Positions 28,256 through 35,882 of a stretch of 64,000 nucleotides of DNA are shown in pieces. The notes beneath the pieces were generated by a model. That model did not search any database, was not told where the DNA came from, and saw only the letters and a program-made list of their open reading frames with translations. This stretch comes from Streptomyces peucetius (GTDB lineage Bacteria; Actinomycetota; Actinomycetes; Streptomycetales; Streptomycetaceae), in NCBI RefSeq assembly GCF_025854275.1, contig NZ_CP107567.1, positions 2,480,001 through 2,544,000 of the forward strand, given 5' to 3'. The translations under genes were made by a program, and so were the position numbers. Within the stretch, counting starts at the first letter, position 1; the number at the start of each line of letters is the position of its first letter.

Positions 28256-28999
28256 TCAGGACCAGCGGCCGGTGCGGCCCAGCAGGAGGGCTGTCGCCGC
28301 CGTACCGGCCGTGGAGGTGCGCAGGACGGTGCGGCCCAGCCGGTACGGTTTCGCGCCCGCCTGTGCGAACAGCGCCAGCTCCTCCGGGGACACGCCGCCC
28401 TCGGGGCCGACGACCAGCACGATCGAGCCCGTAGTGGGGAGTTCCGCCGTCGCCAGCGGTTCCGCGCCCTCCTCGTGGAGCACGGCCGCGAAGTCCGCCG
28501 CCGCCAGAAGTGCCGCGATCTGCTTGGTGGTTGCGCCTTCCGCGACCTCGGGGAAGCGCAGCCGGCGTGACTGTTTGCCGGCCTCACGGGCCGTCGCCCG
28601 CCACTTCGCCAGCGACTTGGCCCCGCGCTCGCCCCTCCACTGGGTGATGCAGCGCGCCGCGGCCCACGGCACGACCGCGTCCACGCCGGTCTCCGTCATG
28701 GTCTCCACGGCCAGTTCACCGCGGTCACCCTTCGGGAGGGCCTGCACGACCGTGATACGGGGCGCCGGCTCCGGCTCCTCGGGGCACTCGCGCACCTCGA
28801 CGACCAGGCGGTCCTTGCCCTCGGTGGAGACGACGGAGCCGGCGGCCCCGCGTCCGTGGCCGTCCGTGAGGACGATCTCCTCACCCGGCGCCAGCCTGCG
28901 CACGGAGACCGCGTGCCGGCCCTCGGGTCCGTCGAGGGTGACGGACGCGCCCGGCGCGACCCCTTCGAGCGACTCGACGAGAAAGACAGGAGCGGTCAT
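28256..28999 (-). CDS. rsmE: 16S rRNA m3U1498 methyltransferase RsmE
   Basis: 247-residue SPOUT-class methyltransferase that methylates U1498 of 16S rRNA in the decoding centre. The knot region VLVVGPEGGVSPEELALF and the closing YRLGRTVLRTSTAGTAA are diagnostic. The N-terminal PUA-like domain holds GRHAVSVRRLAPGEEIVL. ATG at 28999 overlaps the nitronate monooxygenase stop by one base (TGATG), so the two genes are coupled. Length and motif order are as in other actinobacteria. Confidence 0.95.
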   Translation of the reverse strand: MTAPVFLVESLEGVAPGASVTLDGPEGRHAVSVRRLAPGEEIVLTDGHGRGAAGSVVSTEGKDRLVVEVRECPEEPEPAPRITVVQALPKGDRGELAVETMTETGVDAVVPWAAARCITQWRGERGAKSLAKWRATAREAGKQSRRLRFPEVAEGATTKQIAALLAAADFAAVLHEEGAEPLATAELPTTGSIVLVVGPEGGVSPEELALFAQAGAKPYRLGRTVLRTSTAGTAATALLLGRTGRWS

Positions 29000-30072
29000 C
29001 ACATACCACCTCCGTGCGCGAACGCGGCGCGTGCCGTGTCCGTCTCCGCTGCGAGCACCCCCACCAGCTGGGCGGCGGGCATCTCGCGCGCCAGCCGGTG
29101 CCCCTGGCCGGCCCACAGCGCCATGCCCTGCGCGTCACCGGCCTTCGCCGCGGCCTTGCGCAGACCGCTCGTCAGGTGGTGCACATCGGGGTAGGCGGCG
29201 GGCGCGTACGGCCCGTGCTCCCTCATGAACCGGTTGACCAGGCCCCGCGCGGGCCGCCCGGAGAACGCCCGGGTCAACTCGGTGCGGACGAACAGCGGGT
29301 TGGTCATCGCCTGCTTGTGCAGCGCGTGCGCGCCCGACTCCGGGCACACCAGGAAGGCCGTACCGAGCTGCGCGGCGCTCGCGCCCGCCGCCAGGACGGC
29401 GGCGATCTGACCGCCGCGCATCAGGCCGCCGGTGGCGATGAGGGGCAACTCCACGGTCTCCTTCACCAGTTGGAGAAGCGTCAGCAGCCCGTAGCCGGAG
29501 CCGTCGGACGCGGGGTCGTCGCGATGGGTGCCCTGGTGGCCGCCCGCCTCGACGCCCTGCACGCACACGGCGTCGGCCCCCGCCCACTGGGCCGCCTGCG
29601 CCTCCTCCGGGGTGGTGACGGTCACGATCGTGTACGTGCCAGCCCTGGAGAAGGACTCCAGCACATTGCGCGTGGGGCAGCCGAAGGTGAACGAGACCAC
29701 GGGGACCGGGTCGTCGAGCAGTATCGCGAGCTTCGCCTCGTAGCCGTCGTCCCGCCCGCTGTCCGGGTCGCCGAGCGGCGTCTCGTACCAGGCGGACTCA
29801 CCGGCCAGCTGATGCCGGTAGACGCCCACGGCGGCGGGGTCGGCGGTGCCGGGCTGCGGCATGAACAGGTTGACGCCGAAGGGGCGGGCGGTGAGCCCCC
29901 GGACCTGCTGGACCTCCTGGTACATCCCGTCCGCCGTCTTGTACCCGGCGGCCAGGAACCCCAGCCCGCCGGTCTCGGACACGGCCGCCGCGAGCTGCGG
30001 ACAGGAAGCGCCGCCGGCCATGGGGGCCTGCACGATTGGGTGACGGCAGAGATCGGTCAGCGCGGAGGACAT
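28999..30072 (-). CDS. Nitronate monooxygenase-like flavoenzyme
   Basis: 357-residue TIM-barrel FMN enzyme of the nitronate monooxygenase / 2-nitropropane dioxygenase family. Features: PIVQAPMAGGASCPQLAAAV at the start, SFTFGCPTRNV (the flavin-binding FGxP-like segment), CVQGVEAGGHQGTH with the catalytic histidine, and ATGGLMRGGQIAAVLAAGA with LGTAFLVCPES near the phosphate site. These enzymes oxidise toxic propionate-3-nitronate or nitroalkanes. It is coupled to rsmE by a 1-base overlap and lies downstream of the large repeat block that separates it from dnaJ. Confidence 0.9.
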   Translation of the reverse strand: MSSALTDLCRHPIVQAPMAGGASCPQLAAAVSETGGLGFLAAGYKTADGMYQEVQQVRGLTARPFGVNLFMPQPGTADPAAVGVYRHQLAGESAWYETPLGDPDSGRDDGYEAKLAILLDDPVPVVSFTFGCPTRNVLESFSRAGTYTIVTVTTPEEAQAAQWAGADAVCVQGVEAGGHQGTHRDDPASDGSGYGLLTLLQLVKETVELPLIATGGLMRGGQIAAVLAAGASAAQLGTAFLVCPESGAHALHKQAMTNPLFVRTELTRAFSGRPARGLVNRFMREHGPYAPAAYPDVHHLTSGLRKAAAKAGDAQGMALWAGQGHRLAREMPAAQLVGVLAAETDTARAAFAHGGGM

Positions 30073-30711
30073 GCAGGCATCGTGCCACGTCCCCGCGACG
30101 CTGCCGAATCCCCCGTTCCGCCCCGCGCACGGGCCGCTGCGCGGGGCCGTTCCTCCTTCCCGCCCCTTCCCGGAACCGGGTGCTCCGCCCCCGGACCCCC
30201 GCGCCTCAAACTCTCCCTACGGCCCGGCGGCCGCGGGAGGTACCCCCAGCGGGGCTGGAACTTGCCCGTCTCGTCGGGGCTCCGCCCCGAACCCCGCGCC
30301 TCAAACTCTCCCTACGGCCTGGCGCCGTGGGAGATGCTCCCAGCGGGCTGGGTGTGCCCGGCGGGCCGGTTCGCCGCGCAGCGGCACATCCAGCCCGGCT
30401 TGGGGGGCACTCCCCTACGGCCTGGCGGCGTGGGGGAGACACCCCACCCACGGCCGCCAGGCCGTAGGGAGAGACTGAGGCCACCGCGCGAAGCGCGGTA
30501 CCGGGTCCCGGGGCGGAGCCCCGAACGGGGTCCCGAGGGGCGGGCCTGGGGTCCGGGGCGCGGCAGGGGTCCCGGGGCGCAGGCCCGAACGGGGTCCCGA
30601 GGGGCGGGCCCGGGTTCCGGAGGCGCAGCCCCGAACGGGGTCCGGGGGCGGAGCCCCCGGTTTCGGGAAGGGGAACACGCCCGCCGCAGGCGCCACGCAC
30701 CCCCACACGGG
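30073..30711. repeat. Dispersed-repeat block without genes, with large hairpin
   Basis: This 639-base gap holds no gene. It contains two direct copies of a sequence reading CCTCAAACTCTCCCTACGGC, at about 30207 and 30300, plus inverted partners. At 30413-30469 a perfect 17-bp stem (30413-30429 with 30453-30469) encloses an inner 6-bp stem. The stretch 30128-30200 matches 13250-13332 near the MFS gene, and its complement recurs around 30480-30670. The block looks like an intergenic repeat family and probably ends the dnaJ transcript. Confidence 0.65.
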
Positions 30712-31848
30712 CTACCGCCCGTTGAACGCGTCCTTCAGGCGCGAGAACAGCCCCTGCTGACCCGGCTGGAACTGCCCCGTCGGCCGCTCCTCGCCCCGCA
30801 GCTTCGCCAGGTCCCTCAGCAGCCGCTCCTGCTCCACGTCCAGCTTCGTCGGGGTCGTCACCTCGACGTGGACGATCAGGTCGCCCCGGCCGCCGCCGCG
30901 CAGGTGCGTGACGCCGCGCCCGTGCAGCGGGATCGACTGGCCGGACTGCGTGCCGGGCCGGATGTCGACCTCCTCCATGCCGTCGAGCGTCTCGAGCGGG
31001 CACTTCGTGCCCAGGGCCGCCGCCGTCATGGGGATGGTCACCGTGCAGTGCAGGTCGTCGCCGCGCCGCTGGAAGACCGGGTGGGCGACCTCGTGGATCT
31101 CGACGTACAGGTCACCGGCGGGGCCGCCGCCCGGGCCGACCTCGCCCTCGCCCGCGAGCTGGATCCGGGTGCCGTTGTCGACACCGGCCGGGATCTTCAC
31201 GGTCAGGGTGCGCCGCGAGCGCACCCGGCCGTCGCCGGCGCACTCGGGGCACGGCGTCGGCACGACCGTGCCGAAGCCCTGGCACTGCGGACAGGGCCGC
31301 GAGGTCATGACCTGGCCCAGGAAGGACCGCGTCACCTGCGAGACCTCACCGCGACCGCGGCACATGTCACACGTCTGCGCCGACGTGCCGGGCGCCGCGC
31401 CCTCGCCGGAGCAGGTGGTGCACACGACGGCCGTGTCGACCTGGATGTCCTTCGTGGTGCCGAAGGCGGCCTCGGCCAGCTCGATCTCCAGCCGGATCAT
31501 CGCGTCCTGGCCGCGGCGCGTACGCGAGCGCGGTCCGCGCTGCGACGCCGTGCCGAAGAACGCGTCCATGATGTCCGAGAAGTTGCCGAAACCGCCCGCG
31601 CCGAAGCCGCCCGCGCCGCCGCCTCCGGCCTGCGAGAGCGGGTCTCCGCCGAGGTCGTAGACCTGCTTCTTCTGCGGGTCGGAGAGCACCTCGTACGCGG
31701 CGTTGATCTCCTTGAAGCGCTCCTGCGTCTTCGGGTCCGGATTCACGTCCGGGTGGAGTTCGCGCGCGAGGCGGCGGAAGGCCTTCTTGATCTCGTCCTG
31801 CGATGCGTCGCGGCGCACGCCGAGTACGGCGTAGTAGTCCGTGGCCAC
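30712..31848 (-). CDS. dnaJ: Chaperone DnaJ
   Basis: 378-residue DnaJ with full architecture. The N-terminal J domain has the HPD tripeptide (RELHPDVNPD), followed by a Gly/Phe linker. Four zinc repeats CxxCxGxG follow: CTTCSGEG, CDMCRGRG, CPQCQGFG and CPECAGDG. The substrate-binding domain is C-terminal. It assists DnaK in folding. GTG at 31848 follows the hrcA stop directly (TAA-GTG), so it is co-transcribed with hrcA under CIRCE control and induced by heat shock. Streptomyces carry a second dnaJ in the dnaK operon, so this is the paralogue usually called dnaJ2. Confidence 0.97.
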   Translation of the reverse strand: MATDYYAVLGVRRDASQDEIKKAFRRLARELHPDVNPDPKTQERFKEINAAYEVLSDPQKKQVYDLGGDPLSQAGGGGAGGFGAGGFGNFSDIMDAFFGTASQRGPRSRTRRGQDAMIRLEIELAEAAFGTTKDIQVDTAVVCTTCSGEGAAPGTSAQTCDMCRGRGEVSQVTRSFLGQVMTSRPCPQCQGFGTVVPTPCPECAGDGRVRSRRTLTVKIPAGVDNGTRIQLAGEGEVGPGGGPAGDLYVEIHEVAHPVFQRRGDDLHCTVTIPMTAAALGTKCPLETLDGMEEVDIRPGTQSGQSIPLHGRGVTHLRGGGRGDLIVHVEVTTPTKLDVEQERLLRDLAKLRGEERPTGQFQPGQQGLFSRLKDAFNGR

Positions 31849-32874
31849 TTACGACTCCGCCAGGATCTGTCCGACGTAACGTGCCACTGCGCGTACCGCT
31901 CCCATCGTTCCGGGGTAGTCCATGCGGGTCGGTCCGACCACGCCGAGTTTGGCGACTGCCTCGTCGCCCGAACCGTAGCCGACCGAGACCACGGACGTGG
32001 AGTTGAGTCCTTCGTGGGCGTTCTCATGACCGATTCGTACGGTCATGCCCATGCCGCCCGACTCGTTCGCCTCCCCGAGCAGCTTGAGCAGCACCACATG
32101 CTCCTCGAGCGCCTCCAGCACCGGCCGGATGGTCAGCGGGAAGTCGTGCCCGAAGCGGGTCAGATTGGCGGTGCCGCCGATCACGAGCCGCTCCTCGGTC
32201 TCCTCGACCAGGGTCTCGAGCAGGGTGGACAGCACCGTGGAAACGGTACCTCGGTCCTCGTGCTCGAAGGATTCGGGAAGGTCCTGCACCAGCTTCGGCA
32301 CATCCGCGAAGCGGCGTCCCACGACCCGGCTGTTGAGCCGGGCCCGCAGGTCCGCGAGCGAGGTGTCACCGAACGGCGCGGGGCAGTCGATCATGCGCTG
32401 CTCCACCCGGCCGGTGTCCGTGATCAGCACGAGCATCAGACGGGCGGGAGCGAGGGAGAGGAGTTCCACGTGCCGGACCGTGGACCGGGTCAGCGAGGGG
32501 TACTGGACGACGGCGACCTGCCGTGTCAGCTGCGCCAGCAGCCGGACCGTGCGTCCCACCACGTCGTCGAGGTCGACCGCCCCGTCCAGGAAGTTCTGGA
32601 TGGCGCGGCGCTCGGGCGACGACAGCGGCTTGACGCCGGCCAGCCGGTCGACGAACAGCCGGTACCCCTTGTCGGTGGGGATCCGCCCGGCGCTCGTGTG
32701 GGGCTGGGCGATGAACCCCTCCTCCTCCAGCACGGCCATGTCGTTGCGGACGGTGGCCGGGGAGACGCCGAGCTTGTGCCGCTCGGTGAGGGCCTTGGAG
32801 CCGACGGGCTCCTCGGTGCCGACGTAGTCCTGGACGATGGCGCGCAGCACCTCGAGCCTGCGTTCGCTGAGCAT
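31849..32874 (-). CDS. hrcA: Heat-inducible transcription repressor HrcA
   Basis: 341-residue repressor binding CIRCE. The N-terminal winged helix contains [13 protein letters not shown] and [18 protein letters not shown], followed by the conserved [18 protein letters not shown]. The long C-terminal domain is present. ATG at 32874 has GGAGG seven bases upstream. A CIRCE element (32911-32937) and a promoter lie just upstream, so hrcA represses its own operon with dnaJ. GroE assists HrcA activity in homologues. Length is typical of actinobacterial HrcA. Confidence 0.97.
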   Translation of the reverse strand: MLSERRLEVLRAIVQDYVGTEEPVGSKALTERHKLGVSPATVRNDMAVLEEEGFIAQPHTSAGRIPTDKGYRLFVDRLAGVKPLSSPERRAIQNFLDGAVDLDDVVGRTVRLLAQLTRQVAVVQYPSLTRSTVRHVELLSLAPARLMLVLITDTGRVEQRMIDCPAPFGDTSLADLRARLNSRVVGRRFADVPKLVQDLPESFEHEDRGTVSTVLSTLLETLVEETEERLVIGGTANLTRFGHDFPLTIRPVLEALEEHVVLLKLLGEANESGGMGMTVRIGHENAHEGLNSTSVVSVGYGSGDEAVAKLGVVGPTRMDYPGTMGAVRAVARYVGQILAES

Positions 32875-32910
32875 TCGCGCACCTCCAGCTGTGGTTCCTC
32901 GGTGTGTGGT

Positions 32911-32937
32911 CTGGCACTCTGCGTGTCCGAGTGCCAG
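32911..32937. promoter_or_regulatory. CIRCE operator
   Basis: CTGGCACTC-N9-GAGTGCCAG, a perfect 9-bp inverted repeat with the 9-base spacer, differing from the consensus TTAGCACTC-N9-GAGTGCTAA only at the outer bases. It lies 37 bases upstream of the hrcA start codon, just downstream of the likely transcription start. Confidence 0.95.
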
Positions 32938-32950
32938 CATTCCCCGGGCC

Positions 32951-32981
32951 AGTGTACGGCTGCGGGGTACACGGGTAGCAA
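32951..32981 (-). promoter_or_regulatory. hrcA-dnaJ promoter
   Basis: Minus-strand TTGCTA (32981-32976) and TACACT (32956-32951) separated by 19 bp, placing the transcription start about 32944, immediately before CIRCE. The long spacer makes it moderate. Confidence 0.5.
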
Positions 32982-33064
32982 GGGTGGCAGACCATGCGGT
33001 CGGACGCGCTGCCGGGCGCGGCCCGCACATGTCGGTGCGGAGGTGATGCGGATAGCGTCGCCGT

Positions 33065-33787
33065 ATGGACGTCAGTTGGGAAGACTTCGGCTGGGAGCGA
33101 CTTGCCGAAGGTGTCGGCCGCCGCCGTCTGCCGGTCTGGGACGCGACCGTCGGCCTGGTGGTCGGCGCGGACGCCGCGCTCCTGTACGACACCGGCTCGA
33201 CGCTCCGCGAGGGCGCGGAGCTACGGGCCCAGGCGCAGGCGCTGCTGGGCGGGCGCAGGGTGACGCACATCGCACTGAGCCATCCCCACTTCGACCATGT
33301 GCTGGGCACGGCCGCCTTCGCCGGTGCGGAGGTCTACGGGGCGGTGGGCCTGGACGCCCTGTTCCACCGCGAACGGGACGAGATCCGGGCCTCCGCGGTC
33401 CGGCTCGGGGTCGCGGCCGACGAGGCGGCCGAGGCGGCGGACCTGCTGGTGGCCCCGCACCACCCGGTGTGCGGCGAGTGGACGCTCGATCTCGGCGGCC
33501 GCCAGGTCCTGCTGGCCAATGTGGGACCGGGCCACTCGGGCCACGACTTGGCGCTGCTGGTGCCGGGCGAGCCGGAGGTGGTGTTCTGCGGCGACCTGGT
33601 GGAGGAGTCCGGCGAGCCGCAGGCCGGCCCGGACGCCATCACCTCCCGGTGGCCCGCCGCGCTCGACCGGCTGCTGGAGCTCGGCGGCGAGGACGCACTG
33701 TACGTCCCGGGACACGGCGCGGCCGTGGACGCGGCGTTCGTGCGGGCCCAGCGCGGCGAGCTGGCGGCGCGTTTCGGTGTGTCGTAG
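33065..33787 (+). CDS. Metallo-beta-lactamase fold hydrolase
   Basis: 240-residue MBL-fold protein. The metal motif reads [10 protein letters not shown] (HxHxDH), with further ligands at [12 protein letters not shown], the FCGDLVEES aspartate segment and VPGHGAA near the end. The order matches glyoxalase-II-like or quinolinase-like hydrolases. The first helix has [18 protein letters not shown] and no signal peptide. It is divergent from hrcA and followed 26 bases later by the DUF3097 gene in the same direction, suggesting one unit. The specific substrate is not deducible. Confidence 0.87.
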   Translation: MDVSWEDFGWERLAEGVGRRRLPVWDATVGLVVGADAALLYDTGSTLREGAELRAQAQALLGGRRVTHIALSHPHFDHVLGTAAFAGAEVYGAVGLDALFHRERDEIRASAVRLGVAADEAAEAADLLVAPHHPVCGEWTLDLGGRQVLLANVGPGHSGHDLALLVPGEPEVVFCGDLVEESGEPQAGPDAITSRWPAALDRLLELGGEDALYVPGHGAAVDAAFVRAQRGELAARFGVS

Positions 33788-33813
33788 CGGCGGGCGGCCG
33801 TATCGTCGTGCGA

Positions 33814-34620
33814 ATGCGCAGCTACAGCCCTGATTTCACACCGCCGTGGAAGCGGTCGAAGCCCGTCCCCGAGGTGCCGGCGGAGCCGGATCTGGTGGTC
33901 GAGGAGGTGTCGACCGGCTTCTGCGGTGCGGTGATCCGCTGCGAGGCCGGGACGGTGACCCTGGAGGACCGCTTCGGCAAGCACCGCGTCTTCCCGCTGG
34001 AGCCGCGCGGCTTCCTGCTGGAGGGCAGGGTCGTCACCCTGGTCCGCCCCGCCCCGGCAGCCCCGTCCCGGCCGTCCCGCACGGCCTCCGGCTCTCTCGC
34101 CGTGCCCGGCGCACGGGCGAGGGTCGCCCGGGCCGGCCGGATCTATGTGGAGGGCCGGCACGACGCGGAACTCGTGGAGCGGGTGTGGGGCGACGACCTG
34201 AGGATCGAGGGCGTGGTGGTCGAGTACCTGGAGGGCGTCGACGACCTGCCGGCGATCGTCGCCGACTTCGCCCCCGGCCCGGACGCCCGCCTCGGCGTGC
34301 TGGTGGACCACCTGGTCGAGGGCTCCAAGGAGTCCCGTATCGCGGCGTCGGTGACCGATCCGCACGTGCTGGTGGTGGGCCATCCCTACATCGACGTGTG
34401 GGAGGCGGTGAAGCCGTCGTCCGTGGGCATCCGCGCCTGGCCCACGGTCCCGCGGGGCCAGGACTGGAAGACGGGCGTGTGCCGGGCCCTGGGCTGGCCG
34501 GACAACACGGGCGCCGCCTGGCAGCACATCCTGTCGAAGGTGACGAGCTACAAGGACCTGGAGCCCGCGCTGCTGGGGCGGGTGGAGGAGCTGATCGACT
34601 TCGTGACGGTGCCCGGCTAG
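33814..34620 (+). CDS. DUF3097 family protein
   Basis: 268-residue protein of the actinobacteria-restricted DUF3097 group. It starts MRSYSPDFTPPWKR; the middle has IYVEGRHDAELVERVWGDDL, EYLEGVDDLPAIV and GVLVDHLVEGSKESRIA, a pattern resembling the TOPRIM-type acidic signature (E ... DxD-like), then a C-terminal region with RAWPTVPRGQDWKTGVCRAL. A nucleic-acid-related role is possible from the TOPRIM resemblance, but nothing proves it. ATG at 33814 follows the MBL gene by 26 bases. It converges with hemW. Confidence 0.82.
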   Translation: MRSYSPDFTPPWKRSKPVPEVPAEPDLVVEEVSTGFCGAVIRCEAGTVTLEDRFGKHRVFPLEPRGFLLEGRVVTLVRPAPAAPSRPSRTASGSLAVPGARARVARAGRIYVEGRHDAELVERVWGDDLRIEGVVVEYLEGVDDLPAIVADFAPGPDARLGVLVDHLVEGSKESRIAASVTDPHVLVVGHPYIDVWEAVKPSSVGIRAWPTVPRGQDWKTGVCRALGWPDNTGAAWQHILSKVTSYKDLEPALLGRVEELIDFVTVPG

Positions 34621-34635
34621 CCGGGGCGTCCGGGA

Positions 34636-35868
34636 TCAGTCCACCAGGTCCCGCACCACCCCGTCCGCCAGCAGCCGCCCCCGCAGCGTCAGGACCGCGC
34701 GGCCCTCCTCGTACGGCGCGGGCTCCAGCAGGCCGTCGGCGAGCGCGCGGCCGGCCGCTGCCAGGCCGGCCTCGCCCAGCAGGGACAGGGGCACGCCCTC
34801 GCGCAGCCGCAGCTCCAACAGGATCCGCTCGACGCGGCGGTCCTCGTCCGCGAGGAGCTCGCGGCCCGCGCCCGGCGAGCGGCCCTGCGCCAGTGCCGCC
34901 GCGTACGCGCCGGGGTGCTTCACGTTCCACCAGCGCACGCCGCCCACATGGCTGTGCGCCCCGGGGCCCGCGCCCCACCAGTCCGCGCCGCGCCAGTACA
35001 GCTCGTTGTGCAGGCAGCGGCCTTCGGGCGAGGTGGCCCAGTTGGAGACCTCGTACCAGTCGAAGCCCGCCGCGCCGAGCACCTCGTCGGCGATCAGATA
35101 GCGGTCGGCGTGGACGTCGTCGTCGGTCATGGGGACCTCGCCGCGCCGGATGCGGCGCGCGAGCTGTGTGCCCTCCTCCACGATCAGCGCGTACGCCGAC
35201 ACATGGTCCGGTCCGGCGCCGACCGCCGCCTCCAGCGAGGCCCGCCAGTCGTCGTCGCTCTCGCCGGGCGTGCCGTAGATCAGGTCGAGGTTCACATGGT
35301 CGAAGCCCGCCGCCCGCGCCTCGCCGACGCATGCCTCCGGCCGACCCGGGGTGTGGGTGCGGTCGAGCACCTTCAGCACGTGCTGCCGGGCGCTCTGCAT
35401 ACCGAACGAGACCCGGTTGAAGCCGCCCTCGCGCAGCGCCGCCAGATACGCCGGGTCGACGGACTCCGGGTTCGCCTCCGTCGTGATCTCCGCGTCGTCG
35501 GCCAGACCGAACTCCTGCCGGACCACGTCCAGCATCCGTACGAGATCGTCCGCCGCCAGCAGCGTCGGCGTGCCGCCGCCGACGAACACCGTGCTCACCG
35601 GCCGCGGGTCGTCGCCGAGGACCTTGCGGGCGAGGCGGACCTCGTCCGCGAGGGTCTGGGCGTAGTTGTCGCGGGAGGCGAGCACTCCGCCGGAGCCCCG
35701 CAGCTCGGTGGCCGTGTAGGTGTTGAAGTCGCAGTACCCGCAGCGCGTCGCGCAGTACGGCACGTGCAGATAGAAGGCCAGCGGCCGGGCTTCGGCCCCG
35801 AGCAGGGCGGACGCGGGCAGCGCGCCGTCCTCGGGCATGGGCTCGCCGTCAGGCAGTACGGAAGGCAT
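34636..35868 (-). CDS. hemW: Radical SAM HemW (heme chaperone-like)
   Basis: 410-residue radical SAM protein. The cluster motif is CATRCGYC near the N-terminus, followed by STVFVGGGTPTLL and TTEANPESVD as in the HemN/HemW family. The C-terminal HemW region includes YEVSNWATSPEGRCLHNELYW, compatible with heme binding; HemW traffics heme rather than oxidising coproporphyrinogen. ATG at 35868 gives the usual start MPSVLPDG. A GTG at 35886 would overlap the phosphatase stop (GTGA) and is the alternative. It is downstream of the SpoIIE-type phosphatase gene on the same strand. Confidence 0.92.
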   Translation of the reverse strand: MPSVLPDGEPMPEDGALPASALLGAEARPLAFYLHVPYCATRCGYCDFNTYTATELRGSGGVLASRDNYAQTLADEVRLARKVLGDDPRPVSTVFVGGGTPTLLAADDLVRMLDVVRQEFGLADDAEITTEANPESVDPAYLAALREGGFNRVSFGMQSARQHVLKVLDRTHTPGRPEACVGEARAAGFDHVNLDLIYGTPGESDDDWRASLEAAVGAGPDHVSAYALIVEEGTQLARRIRRGEVPMTDDDVHADRYLIADEVLGAAGFDWYEVSNWATSPEGRCLHNELYWRGADWWGAGPGAHSHVGGVRWWNVKHPGAYAAALAQGRSPGAGRELLADEDRRVERILLELRLREGVPLSLLGEAGLAAAGRALADGLLEPAPYEEGRAVLTLRGRLLADGVVRDLVD

Positions 35869-35882
35869 GCCCCCATTGTCCG

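Noticed and set aside
29014..34620. Very long plus-strand open frame (over 1800 codons) covering the nitronate monooxygenase, repeat block, dnaJ and hrcA
   Set aside because: It is antisense to four clear genes and a CIRCE-controlled operon; only its end (33814-34620, DUF3097) is a real gene. Long antisense frames are normal in high-GC DNA.
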